Assembly: GCA_903837345.1 (NCBI GenBank)
Contig: CAILUG010000057.1
Location: 51,840 to 115,839, forward strand
Source of the DNA: an uncultured Gammaproteobacteria bacterium
GTDB taxonomy: Bacteria; Pseudomonadota; Gammaproteobacteria; Pseudomonadales; Pseudohongiellaceae
DNA: 64,000 bases
Direction: 5' to 3'
In this document: positions 54,973 to 64,000 of the stretch, piece after piece
Layout of the letters: every line of letters starts with the position of its first letter
How positions within the stretch are numbered: position 1 is the first letter of the stretch
Program-made: the position numbers and the translations under genes
Notes under the pieces: generated by a model
The model's input: the letters and a program-made list of their open reading frames with translations, nothing else
Database searches by the model: none
What the model was told of the DNA's origin: nothing

Positions 54973-55001
54973 ATGGTAATTAGATTTGCATAGCAGGTCA
55001 A
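54973..55001 (-). promoter_or_regulatory. Promoter of tRNA-Asn
   Basis: On the minus strand TTGACC (55001-54996) and TACCAT (54978-54973) are spaced by 17 nt. GCGCGCC follows the -10, a GC-rich discriminator typical of stringently controlled stable RNA promoters. The leader to the tRNA is about 45 nt. Confidence 0.7.
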
Positions 55002-55110
55002 CGGGGGTGATCGCTCTCAATCGACTCTCTTGTGCCTGATTCTGTAAAAATGTGCTGGAAATACACATCCTGAATTAGAATCCCTGTTTCCGCATTTCTT
55101 TTGTGGCAGC

Positions 55111-57135
55111 GTGAACAAATCATTCAAACTCAAAGCCCCATTCGGCCCGGCCGGGGATCAGCCACAGGCCATCAGCAAGCTGCTGCAAGGGCTCAAGGAT
55201 GGCCTGTCTGCCCAGACTTTATTGGGTGTCACTGGTTCAGGTAAAACCTTTACCATCGCCAATGTCATTGCCGAGTCCCAAAGGCCTTGCCTGATCATGG
55301 CTCCCAACAAAACCCTGGCTGCCCAGCTCTATGGTGAGCTCAAGGAGTTTTTCCCGGAGAATGCCATCGAATATTTTGTTTCCTACTACGATTACTACCA
55401 GCCGGAAGCGTATGTTCCGTCCTCCGATTCCTACATTGAGAAAGACGCCACCATCAATGAACACATAGAGCAGATGCGTTTGTCTGCGACCAAGTCACTG
55501 CTGGAAAGGCGGGATGTGGTGGTAGTGGCCACAGTTTCGTGCATTTACGGTCTTGGTGATCCGGCAGCCTATCTCAACATGGTATTGCAGCTTAAGGTAG
55601 GAGCGAAGCTGGATCAGAGAAGCTTGTTGAAGAAGCTCTCCGAACTGCAATACACACGCAATGAAATGGACCTTTATCGCGCCCATTACCGTGTCAGAGG
55701 CGATGTCATCGACATTTTTCCGGCCGAATCGGATATCAGCGCAATCAGGGTGGAACTGTTTGATGACGAAATTGAAGGGTTGGCATATTTTGATCCGCTG
55801 ACGGGTGCTCTCCTCAGCAAGGAGCAGGAAGTCACCATTTTCCCGAAATCACACTACGTCACTCCCAGGGACAGGATGCTGATCGCCGCCGAGCAAATCA
55901 GGATTGAACTGAAACAGCGTCTGCAAGTACTGCAGGAAAACAACCAGCTGGTAGAGGCGCAGCGCTTGCAGCAACGCACCCAATTTGATCTGGAAATGAT
56001 AGTGGAGCTTGGTTACTGCACTGGCATCGAGAACTACTCAAGGTATCTGTCAGGCCGTGAGACAGGTCAGCCTCCGCCCACGCTGTTTGATTATTTGCCG
56101 CTGGATGCGTTCGTAGTGGTTGATGAATCCCATGTGGGGATCCCACAGATCGGAGCCATGTTCAAAGGCGACCGGTCACGCAAGGAAACGCTGGTTCAAT
56201 ACGGGTTCAGATTGCCCTCAGCACTTGATAACCGGCCTCTGCGATTTGAGGAGTGGGAAGCGCTGGTACCCCAGCTGATATTTGTGTCTGCCACGCCCGG
56301 AAACTATGAGGCAGATAAGCAGGGGCAGCTGGTTCAACAACTGGTGCGACCCACAGGCCTGATAGATCCGGAACCGGAAATCAGACCAGCACTGCACCAG
56401 GTGGATGACTTGCTGACGGAAGCCAAAGCCAGAATAGGGGCTGGAGAGAGGATTCTGGTTACTGTGCTGACCAAGCGAATGGCCGAGGATCTCACCGACT
56501 ATCTGGCTGACCATGGAGTCAAAGTCCGTTATCTGCATTCGGATATCGATACCGTGGAGAGAATGGAGATCATCAGGGATTTGCGGCTGGGTGTGTTCGA
56601 TGTGCTGGTAGGCATCAATTTGTTGCGAGAGGGGCTCGATATACCCGAGGTGTCACTGGTGGCCATCATGGATGCCGACAAAGAAGGATTTTTGCGTTCA
56701 GAGAGATCGCTTATCCAGACGATGGGCAGGGCTGCCCGCAATCTCAACGGCAAGGCGATACTCTATGCCGACAGAATCACGGGATCCATGGAGCGTGCCA
56801 TTGCTGTGACACTCGAGCGCAGGAAGGTCCAGACACAGTTCAATCTTGATCATGGAATAGTGCCCCGGGGCGTCCGCAAGTCGATCAATGAGTCTCTGGA
56901 TCAGGGTTTTGGCGAGCTGCAAGCCGCAAAACAGGATTCGATTCTCAAAGCGAAATCAGGTAAAGCCGGCAGTTTCCTGAGGCCGTCAGAGCGATTGACA
57001 GAGGCGCAAATGAGTGCCCACATCAAGGAGTTGGAACATAAAATGTTCGAACATGCGAAGAATCTGGAGTTTGAGGCCGCCGCAGCCATCAGGGATGAAT
57101 TGGCCCGATTGAATCAATTTCTGTTGACGATATAA
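55111..57135 (+). CDS. uvrB: Excinuclease ABC subunit B
   Basis: The 674-residue DNA-repair helicase has Walker A GVTGSGKT at 39-46, the beta-hairpin [16 protein letters not shown] and a C-terminal UVR domain (about 630-665) that contacts UvrC. The start is GTG at 55111 with only a weak ribosome-binding site. I found no clear LexA box upstream. The final residues match the family, so it is complete. Confidence 0.96.
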   Translation: MNKSFKLKAPFGPAGDQPQAISKLLQGLKDGLSAQTLLGVTGSGKTFTIANVIAESQRPCLIMAPNKTLAAQLYGELKEFFPENAIEYFVSYYDYYQPEAYVPSSDSYIEKDATINEHIEQMRLSATKSLLERRDVVVVATVSCIYGLGDPAAYLNMVLQLKVGAKLDQRSLLKKLSELQYTRNEMDLYRAHYRVRGDVIDIFPAESDISAIRVELFDDEIEGLAYFDPLTGALLSKEQEVTIFPKSHYVTPRDRMLIAAEQIRIELKQRLQVLQENNQLVEAQRLQQRTQFDLEMIVELGYCTGIENYSRYLSGRETGQPPPTLFDYLPLDAFVVVDESHVGIPQIGAMFKGDRSRKETLVQYGFRLPSALDNRPLRFEEWEALVPQLIFVSATPGNYEADKQGQLVQQLVRPTGLIDPEPEIRPALHQVDDLLTEAKARIGAGERILVTVLTKRMAEDLTDYLADHGVKVRYLHSDIDTVERMEIIRDLRLGVFDVLVGINLLREGLDIPEVSLVAIMDADKEGFLRSERSLIQTMGRAARNLNGKAILYADRITGSMERAIAVTLERRKVQTQFNLDHGIVPRGVRKSINESLDQGFGELQAAKQDSILKAKSGKAGSFLRPSERLTEAQMSAHIKELEHKMFEHAKNLEFEAAAAIRDELARLNQFLLTI

Positions 57136-57205
57136 GTCCCTTGGCGGAAAAGGCCTGTTTGCGGCAGCTGATTGCTGACGTAATAGGCGAAAGCGTTTGA
57201 TTTCC

Positions 57206-57234
57206 TTGTAGTTTGGAAGGCTGGCCAATATAAT
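57206..57234 (+). promoter_or_regulatory. Promoter of tRNA-Val and probably thrS
   Basis: TTGTAG (57206-57211) and a perfect TATAAT (57229-57234) are spaced by 17 nt. CGCC follows, a GC-rich discriminator. Transcription would begin within a few bases of the tRNA 5' end at 57248. Confidence 0.8.
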
Positions 57235-57247
57235 CGCCAACCTTTTT

Positions 57248-57324
<77 letters not shown>

Positions 57325-57341
57325 CTTTTTGATTATTAACA

Positions 57342-59261
57342 ATGATTGTCATCACTTTACCAGACGGCAGCAAACGTCAATTTCCTGCTGCTACCACAAT
57401 TCAGCAGGTGGCCGAATCCATCGGTCCTGGCCTGGCCAAGGCGGCCCTGGCCGGCAAGGTGGATGGCCAGTTGCGTGACACCTCTCATCTGATTGAAGGG
57501 GATGCCACGTTGAGCATCATTACTTCGCGTGATGCTGAAGGTCTTGAAGTCATTCGCCATTCTTGTGCGCATTTGATGGCGCATGCAGTCAAGAAACTTT
57601 TCCCGGCAGCCCAGGTCACCATCGGCCCTGTTATTGAAAACGGCTTCTTTTACGATTTTGCATTTGAGCGTGCCTTCACCACTGAAGATCTGGTGGCGAT
57701 TGAAAGTGAGATGGAAAAGCTTGCTGCCGAAGACATCAAAGTTGAGCGGTCATTGATGACACGCAGTGATGCCATCGCATTTTTCGACAAGCTGGGCGAG
57801 AAATACAAAGGGGAAATCATTGCAAGTATTCCTGCTGAAGAAGGGTTGTCTTTCTACCGCCAGGGAGACTTCATTGATCTTTGTCGCGGCCCCCATGTTC
57901 CTTCCACCGGGCACATCAAGGCATTCAAATTGATGTCGGTAGCAGGTGCTTATTGGCGGGGCGATTCGAAAAATGCGATGTTGCAGCGTATTTACGGCAC
58001 CGCCTGGAATGACAAGAAAGCTCTCAAGGACTATCTGCACTTGCTGGAAGAAGCCGAGCGGCGCGATCACCGCAAAATCGGCAAGAAGCTGGATCTGTTC
58101 CATTTCCAGGAAGAGGCGCCCGGCATGGCGTTCTGGCATCCGAAAGGCTGGAAGATTTACCAGACCATCAAAAAATACATGCAGGATCTTTTGGTAGCCA
58201 ACCACTATCAGGAGATCAATACACCCCAGGTAGTCGATTATTCGTTGTGGGAAAGATCAGGGCATGCCGACAAATTTGCCGAGCAAATGTTCCAGGTCGA
58301 ATCTGACAGCAGGCTCTATGCAATCAAGCCAATGAATTGTCCTTGTCATATCCAGGTTTTCAACCAGGGACTCAAGAGCTACCGGGATTTGCCGTTAAGA
58401 TTTGCAGAATTCGGCTCCTGCCATCGCTACGAGCCTTCAGGCAGCATGCACGGATTGATGAGGGTCAGAAGTTTCACGCAGGATGATGGCCACATCTTTT
58501 GTACCGAGGCACAAATCCAGTCGGAAGTTTCGGACTTCATCAAACTGGTTTATGAGGTGTACCAGGATTTCGGATTCAATGAGATCACCCTCAGGCTGTC
58601 CACACGTCCGGCCAAACGGGTGGGATCTGACGAAGTATGGGACAAGGCTGAGCAGGCGCTGAAAGTTGCACTCGACAATACCGGTCGCAAGTGGCAGCTA
58701 TTGCCGGGAGAAGGTGCGTTCTATGGCCCGAAAATCGAGTTTGCCCTCAAGGATTGCATGGGACGTGAGCAACAATGTGGCACCATCCAGGTCGATTTTT
58801 CTATGCCTGGACGCCTGGGTGCCCAGTTTGTGGCGGAAGACAACAACAAGCACACCCCAGTCATGTTGCATCGTGCAATTTTCGGATCCTTTGAGCGCTT
58901 TATCGGCATATTGATCGAACATTACGAGGGATCTTTCCCCGCCTGGTTGGCGCCTGTGCAAGTGGAAGTGATGAATATTACTGATCGCCAGGCCCAATAT
59001 TGCGCTTATGTTGTGAAAGCCTTGCAAAACAAGGGGTTCCGAGCAAATGCCGACTTGAGAAATGAGAAGATCGGCTTTAAAATCCGCGAACACACCATCC
59101 AGCGTATTCCTTTTATGCTGGTAGCCGGCGACAAGGAAGTAGAAGCTGGCACATTGGCTGTCAGGGATCGCACCGGCAAGGATTACGGCGTAATGACGCT
59201 GGATGCCTTCATCCAACTGTTATCTGCAGATGTGGCGAGACTGGGCAGACAGTCACCGTGA
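57342..59261 (+). CDS. thrS: Threonyl-tRNA synthetase
   Basis: The 639-residue class II synthetase charges tRNA-Thr. It has an N-terminal TGS domain (1-61), an editing domain with HSCAH at 73-77 and CRGPH at 181-185, and a catalytic core with zinc ligands Cys333 (MNCPC) and His384. The C-terminal anticodon-binding domain is complete. No Shine-Dalgarno sequence is visible in the 17-nt gap after tRNA-Val. infC follows after a 114-nt gap. Confidence 0.96.
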   Translation: MIVITLPDGSKRQFPAATTIQQVAESIGPGLAKAALAGKVDGQLRDTSHLIEGDATLSIITSRDAEGLEVIRHSCAHLMAHAVKKLFPAAQVTIGPVIENGFFYDFAFERAFTTEDLVAIESEMEKLAAEDIKVERSLMTRSDAIAFFDKLGEKYKGEIIASIPAEEGLSFYRQGDFIDLCRGPHVPSTGHIKAFKLMSVAGAYWRGDSKNAMLQRIYGTAWNDKKALKDYLHLLEEAERRDHRKIGKKLDLFHFQEEAPGMAFWHPKGWKIYQTIKKYMQDLLVANHYQEINTPQVVDYSLWERSGHADKFAEQMFQVESDSRLYAIKPMNCPCHIQVFNQGLKSYRDLPLRFAEFGSCHRYEPSGSMHGLMRVRSFTQDDGHIFCTEAQIQSEVSDFIKLVYEVYQDFGFNEITLRLSTRPAKRVGSDEVWDKAEQALKVALDNTGRKWQLLPGEGAFYGPKIEFALKDCMGREQQCGTIQVDFSMPGRLGAQFVAEDNNKHTPVMLHRAIFGSFERFIGILIEHYEGSFPAWLAPVQVEVMNITDRQAQYCAYVVKALQNKGFRANADLRNEKIGFKIREHTIQRIPFMLVAGDKEVEAGTLAVRDRTGKDYGVMTLDAFIQLLSADVARLGRQSP

Positions 59262-59375
59262 GGCTGCTGTGTAATTCGCGGTATTGTGTGTGATTGATTG
59301 TGTGATTGATTATGTGAAAGGTTGTATGCGGTTTGTTGTGTCTGATCGGTAAAAAGAAGCAGTCGATGCGAGGTA

Positions 59376-59921
59376 ATGGTTATTAACAAACGAGAAAATG
59401 ACAAAAGCAAACGCTCTCCCATCAATGAAGAAATTGATGCCGAAAATGTGCGGTTGATACTTGATGATGGAACGCAGAAAGGCATTGTCACTATCAAGGA
59501 AGCATTGGAAGCCGCACGCGCTGCCAAGCTTGATTTGGTGCTGATCTCTCCGGAAGCCGATCCGGTTGTTTGCAAGGTCATGGACTATGGCAAGCACGTA
59601 TTCGAATTGAAGAAGCAGAAAGCTGCCAATCGCAAGAAACAGAAAGTAATTGAAATAAAAGAAATGAAGTTTCGCCCAGGGACGGAAGAGGGAGACTATC
59701 AGGTAAAACTACGCAACCTGATTCGTTTCCTGACTGATGGTGACAAGGCCAAGATAACTTTACGTTTTCGAGGCCGGGAAATGGCACATCAGGAGATCGG
59801 GGCCGAAATGATGCTGCGTCTTAAGGCAGACCTGGCAGAGTTCGGAACAGTAGAGCAGGAAGCAAAAATGGAAGGTCGTCAACTGACCATGGTGCTGGCC
59901 CCCGGTAAAAAGAAGAAGTAG
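59376..59921 (+). CDS. infC: Translation initiation factor IF-3
   Basis: The 181-residue factor keeps ribosomal subunits apart and checks start codons. The N-domain [14 protein letters not shown] and C-domain [26 protein letters not shown] are diagnostic. In many bacteria infC starts with AUU, which IF-3 discriminates against, so it limits itself. Here ATG 59376 is followed two codons later by ATT 59382, which lies about 8 nt after GAGG, so the true start may be the ATT. Confidence 0.93.
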   Translation: MVINKRENDKSKRSPINEEIDAENVRLILDDGTQKGIVTIKEALEAARAAKLDLVLISPEADPVVCKVMDYGKHVFELKKQKAANRKKQKVIEIKEMKFRPGTEEGDYQVKLRNLIRFLTDGDKAKITLRFRGREMAHQEIGAEMMLRLKADLAEFGTVEQEAKMEGRQLTMVLAPGKKKK

Positions 59922-60041
59922 TGACCCGCGTATTCCCTGTATGTCGTCAAGTTGACCTGCAGGAATGCAGTAGTCGGGTTGTTGCTATCACTAAACTCAA
60001 GACCGCTCCCGTAGTGGCGAGTCTTAATGCGGAGTATGAAA

Positions 60042-60236
60042 ATGCCCAAAGCAAAAGTTCACAGTGGTGCGTCCAAACGCATCAAGAAAACAGGATCAGG
60101 CTTCAAGCGTAAAAGCGCGTTCAAGAGCCATATCCTCACCAAAATGACCACGAAAAGAAAACGCCAATTGCGCGGTACATCAGCTGTTCATCAGTCTGAT
60201 GTTGCACGTGTAAAACGCATGTTTCGTGAAAACTGA
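60042..60236 (+). CDS. rpmI: 50S ribosomal protein L35
   Basis: The 64-residue basic protein has the family start [20 protein letters not shown] and ends [12 protein letters not shown] 60042 follows GGAG. It lies 120 nt after infC. That gap may hold part of the L20 translational control region known for this operon in E. coli. Confidence 0.95.
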   Translation: MPKAKVHSGASKRIKKTGSGFKRKSAFKSHILTKMTTKRKRQLRGTSAVHQSDVARVKRMFREN

Positions 60237-60264
60237 TCTGACTATTTGGTAGAGGAATCTAAAA

Positions 60265-60621
60265 ATGGCACGTGTAAAACGCAGCGTCACGGCACGCCGT
60301 CGACACAAGAAAATCCTGAATGCAGCGAAAGGTTATTATGGCTTTCGTCGTAGCATCATCAGGGTTGCAAAGCAGGCAGTAACCAAAGCAGGCCAGTATG
60401 CCTATCGCGATCGCAAGGCCAAAAAACGGGTATTCCGCGCATTGTGGATCACCCGTATCAATGCCCAGGCCCGCACACTCGACATGTCCTACAGCAGGCT
60501 GATTGCCGGTTTGAAACTGGCCAGCATTGAAGTTGACAGACGGGTATTGGCAGATCTCGCTGTACATGACAAGGATGCTTTTGCAGCAATCGTAAGCAAG
60601 GCCAAAGCAGCCTTGGCCTGA
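60265..60621 (+). CDS. rplT: 50S ribosomal protein L20
   Basis: The 118-residue protein has the full L20 sequence ([20 protein letters not shown] at the start). L20 assembles the 50S subunit and in E. coli represses rpmI and itself. AGAGGAA precedes the ATG. Confidence 0.96.
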   Translation: MARVKRSVTARRRHKKILNAAKGYYGFRRSIIRVAKQAVTKAGQYAYRDRKAKKRVFRALWITRINAQARTLDMSYSRLIAGLKLASIEVDRRVLADLAVHDKDAFAAIVSKAKAALA

Positions 60622-60629
60622 TTCAATCA

Positions 60630-60655
60630 CCCCGTCCGGTGTTCGCTTGACGGGG
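60630..60655 (+). terminator. Stem-loop between rplT and pheS
   Basis: CCCCGTC (60630-60636) pairs with GACGGGG (60649-60655) over a 12-nt loop, followed by TATTTGA. It could be a partial terminator or attenuator before pheST. No Phe-rich leader peptide is visible, so classical pheST attenuation is not supported. Confidence 0.5.
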
Positions 60656-60662
60656 TATTTGA

Positions 60663-61685
<1,023 letters not shown>

Positions 61686-61705
61686 CAGTTCATTGAGGTC
61701 AGAAC

Positions 61706-64000
61706 ATGAAATTCAGTGAACGTTGGCTGCGTGAGTGGGTCAATCCCGGAATAGATTCCGTTGAGCTGAGACACCTTTTGACGATGGCCGGTCTGGAAAT
61801 TGAAACATCGGAAGCCGTGGCTATCCCGTTTTCAGGAATCGTTGTTGGCAATGTACTGGAAGTCTCTCCACATCCTGATGCCGACAAATTGCGTGTCTGC
61901 AAGGTCAGTGACGGCACCAATGTATTCCAGGTTGTATGTGGTGCTGCCAACGCCCGGCCCGGCATCAAGGTTCCTTTTGCGCAGCTGGGTGCCAGGCTCG
62001 GTGAAGAGCTCGTTATCAAGAAAGCCAAATTACGCGGTGTTGAATCATTCGGAATGCTTTGTTCGGCAGCAGAGCTGGGGATTGTAGAATCTGCGGAGGG
62101 TCTGCTGGAATTCCCGGCATCAGCGCAATCTGGAATGAATGTACGTGAATATCTCGGCCTTGATGATGTTTCAATTGAAGTGAATCTGACACCCAACCGT
62201 GGCGACTGTCTGGGCATTGCAGGCATGGCCCGTGAAGTAGGTGTCCTGACTTCCACTGCAAGTACTCCTCCGCAGTTCAAACCTGTGCAACCGGTCATAA
62301 AAGAACAGCTGTCAGTGACTATCGAGTCTCCTGCGGGTTGTCCGCGTTATCTCGGGCGTGTCATCCGCAATATAAATCCTCATGCTGAAACCCCGCTATG
62401 GCTGTGCGAAAAGTTGAGGCGCTCCGGACTCAGGAGTATTGATCCGGTGGTCGACGTTACCAATTATGTTTTGCTCGAACTCGGACAGCCGATGCATGCC
62501 TTTGATCTTGCCGGTATTGATGGTGGTATCAGGGTCAGACAAGCCCGCCCAAATGAGCGGCTGTTGTTGCTTGATGGAAAAGAAATTGAACTGGATCCAC
62601 AAGTGCTGGTGATCGCTGATCAGACCAAGGCGATTGCGATGGCAGGAATCATGGGTGGCGCTCACAGCGCCGTCGGTCCATTGACGACAGATGTATTTCT
62701 TGAATCTGCGTTTTTCAGTCCAACTGCAATTGCCGGCCGCGCACGACGTTATGGGTTGCATACAGACGCCGGGCATCGTTATGAGCGCGGTGTTGATTAC
62801 AACCTGCCTGCTCTGGCAATGGAGCGGGCAACAGAGCTCCTGCTGGAAATAGTGGGGGGGCAGCCGGGGCCGGTAACTGTGGCAGAAGCAGATTTGCCGT
62901 CAAAAATCAGTGTAGAGCTTCGCCGTCAACAAATTACCCGTGTTCTGGGAGTTGCAATAAGCGATAACGTAGTCGAAGCCATATTGGCGAGACTTGGCCT
63001 GGAAAAACTCGTCACCACTGATGCGGGTTGGATATTCGGGGTCCCATCGTGGCGCTTTGATATTGGCATCGAAGCTGACCTGATCGAGGAATTGGCGAGG
63101 GTGTGGGGCTATGACAATCTGCCGGTGACTGTTCCCCTGGCTCAACTGCCACTAAGATCCAAACAAGAATCTGTTATCGGTATACGCCAGTTGAAACATC
63201 GCCTGGTCAGCCTGGGCTATCAGGAAGTCATTACTTACAGTTTTGTAGATGCAGATCTGGAAGCAGCGATAGGAGAACCGGTGAGCCCGGTGGCTTTGGC
63301 AAATCCGATTTCACAGGACATGGCAGTTATGAGAACCAACCTCTGGTCGGGTTTGATCAGAGCACTCAAATACAATCAAAATCGCCAGATAACCAGATTG
63401 AAAATGTTCGAAACTGGATTATCATTTATAAATAAAAACAATAATATAGAGCAGAATATTAAAGTAAGTTATATATTGTGGGGAGCCAAAAATTCGGAGC
63501 AATGGGGTAGCCCAGGTTCAGAATTTGACTTCTATGACCTTAAAGGGGATACCCAGGCTTTGCTGGGTCTGACCTTGGCCGGTGATGAGTTTGAATTTAC
63601 TGCGGATGTTCATAAGGCTTTGCAGCCTGGGCAAACAGCCCGAATTACTCGTGCAGGCAAGCAGGTGGGCTGGATCGGGGCTTTGCATCCGGCGCTTCAT
63701 CAAGCTCTGGATATCCCTGGCAAAATATTCCTGGCTGAGTTGGATTATTCGACTCTAATGCCTGGCCGGATCCCGGTAGTGGAAGATCTGTCCAGATTTC
63801 CTTGTGTACGCCGGGATCTGGCAATAGTTGTGCAGGATGATGTAAATGCGACATCAATATTGGTAGAATTAAGAAATGCTGCGGGTGCCGATCTCAAAGA
63901 GCTGACGTTATTTGACGTTTATCAGGGTCAAAACATCGAAAGTGGTAAAAAAAGTCTGGCTTTGGGCTTGACCTTTCAGCATGCTTCGCGCACCCTAGTC
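61706..64000 (+). CDS. pheT: Phenylalanyl-tRNA synthetase beta subunit (3' end cut)
   Basis: The frame runs 765 codons from ATG 61706 to the window end without a stop. E. coli PheT has 795 residues, so roughly 30 are missing. EMAP/OB-type tRNA-binding domain (about 40-150), B5 domain (about 400-475), catalytic-like core and the start of the FDX anticodon-binding domain (about 700 on) are present. A locally AT-rich patch at about 63418-63475 encodes a polar NKNNNIEQN loop. Confidence 0.95.
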   Translation, partial: MKFSERWLREWVNPGIDSVELRHLLTMAGLEIETSEAVAIPFSGIVVGNVLEVSPHPDADKLRVCKVSDGTNVFQVVCGAANARPGIKVPFAQLGARLGEELVIKKAKLRGVESFGMLCSAAELGIVESAEGLLEFPASAQSGMNVREYLGLDDVSIEVNLTPNRGDCLGIAGMAREVGVLTSTASTPPQFKPVQPVIKEQLSVTIESPAGCPRYLGRVIRNINPHAETPLWLCEKLRRSGLRSIDPVVDVTNYVLLELGQPMHAFDLAGIDGGIRVRQARPNERLLLLDGKEIELDPQVLVIADQTKAIAMAGIMGGAHSAVGPLTTDVFLESAFFSPTAIAGRARRYGLHTDAGHRYERGVDYNLPALAMERATELLLEIVGGQPGPVTVAEADLPSKISVELRRQQITRVLGVAISDNVVEAILARLGLEKLVTTDAGWIFGVPSWRFDIGIEADLIEELARVWGYDNLPVTVPLAQLPLRSKQESVIGIRQLKHRLVSLGYQEVITYSFVDADLEAAIGEPVSPVALANPISQDMAVMRTNLWSGLIRALKYNQNRQITRLKMFETGLSFINKNNNIEQNIKVSYILWGAKNSEQWGSPGSEFDFYDLKGDTQALLGLTLAGDEFEFTADVHKALQPGQTARITRAGKQVGWIGALHPALHQALDIPGKIFLAELDYSTLMPGRIPVVEDLSRFPCVRRDLAIVVQDDVNATSILVELRNAAGADLKELTLFDVYQGQNIESGKKSLALGLTFQHASRTLV

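Noticed and set aside
55040..55070. LexA (SOS) box before uvrB
   Set aside because: CTGTAAAAATGTGCTG has the first half of the consensus but not the ACAG second half. It is too poor to call.
59289..59310. TGTGATTGAT direct repeats in the thrS-infC gap
   Set aside because: Two imperfectly bounded copies of a simple AT-rich word are too little to call a regulatory element.

Overview
The window is a chromosomal segment of a Gammaproteobacterium. Gene order points to the Pseudomonadales/Cellvibrionales side of that class: mtaD-ubiG-mupP-yciK beside gyrA, then gyrA-pheA-tyrA-aroA-cmk-rpsA-ihfB, a wbpL/wbpM pair next to tRNA-Asn and uvrB, and thrS-infC-rpmI-rplT-pheST. By eye the GC content is in the mid-fifties. 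I see no prophage, insertion sequence, integrase, CRISPR array or rRNA, and the species cannot be named from this sequence alone.

Layout. Bases 1-1830 (minus strand) hold a TlpA-like thioredoxin and two small c-type cytochrome genes. Bases 2002-10971 carry dcd, then a full ccmABCDEFGHI cytochrome c maturation operon and an MFS transporter. Bases 11062-11329 hold two large inverted-repeat elements, and a third copy lies at 35488-35596. Bases 11580-20926 encode a soluble triple-PAS chemoreceptor, a metallo-beta-lactamase-fold protein that has lost its metal ligands, and a four-gene set: DUF1592 cytochrome, DUF1552 Tat protein, ankyrin protein and 2OG-Fe(II) oxygenase. Bases 20941-25926 (minus strand) hold a diguanylate cyclase, modABC and a LigJ-like hydratase. 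Bases 26104-31734 hold a FimV-like gene split by an in-frame TAG, moaA, moaB, a 34-residue membrane peptide within a cluster of GTTACC sites, a HemD-like gene, a cyclophilin and yciB. Bases 31849-36564 are yciO, trpS, scpA, scpB and rluB. Bases 36567-40094 (minus strand) are yciK, mupP, ubiG and mtaD. Bases 40369-52766 run from gyrA through aromatic amino acid synthesis, rpsA, ihfB, lapB, pyrF and comEA to wbpL. Bases 52854-64000 hold wbpM, tRNA-Asn, uvrB, tRNA-Val, thrS, infC, rpmI, rplT, pheS and pheT (cut by the window end).

How the parts connect. The ccm operon would mature the CxxCH proteins encoded at 446-1830 and at 15010-17454. modABC supplies molybdate for the cofactor pathway that moaA and moaB serve. 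mupP and lapB concern the cell wall and LPS; wbpL and wbpM start surface-glycan synthesis.

The strongest candidate for something undescribed is the three-copy repeat family. Each copy has a conserved core of about 52 nt with two AGGGA motifs, enclosed by 29-bp arms. The arms share a skeleton of 15 positions while the other 14 positions vary and still pair. That pattern indicates a conserved folded RNA or DNA hairpin. Other notable items are the GTTACC site cluster, the TAG-split fimV, the inactivated metallo-beta-lactamase fold, and the DUF1592/DUF1552/ankyrin/oxygenase cluster.
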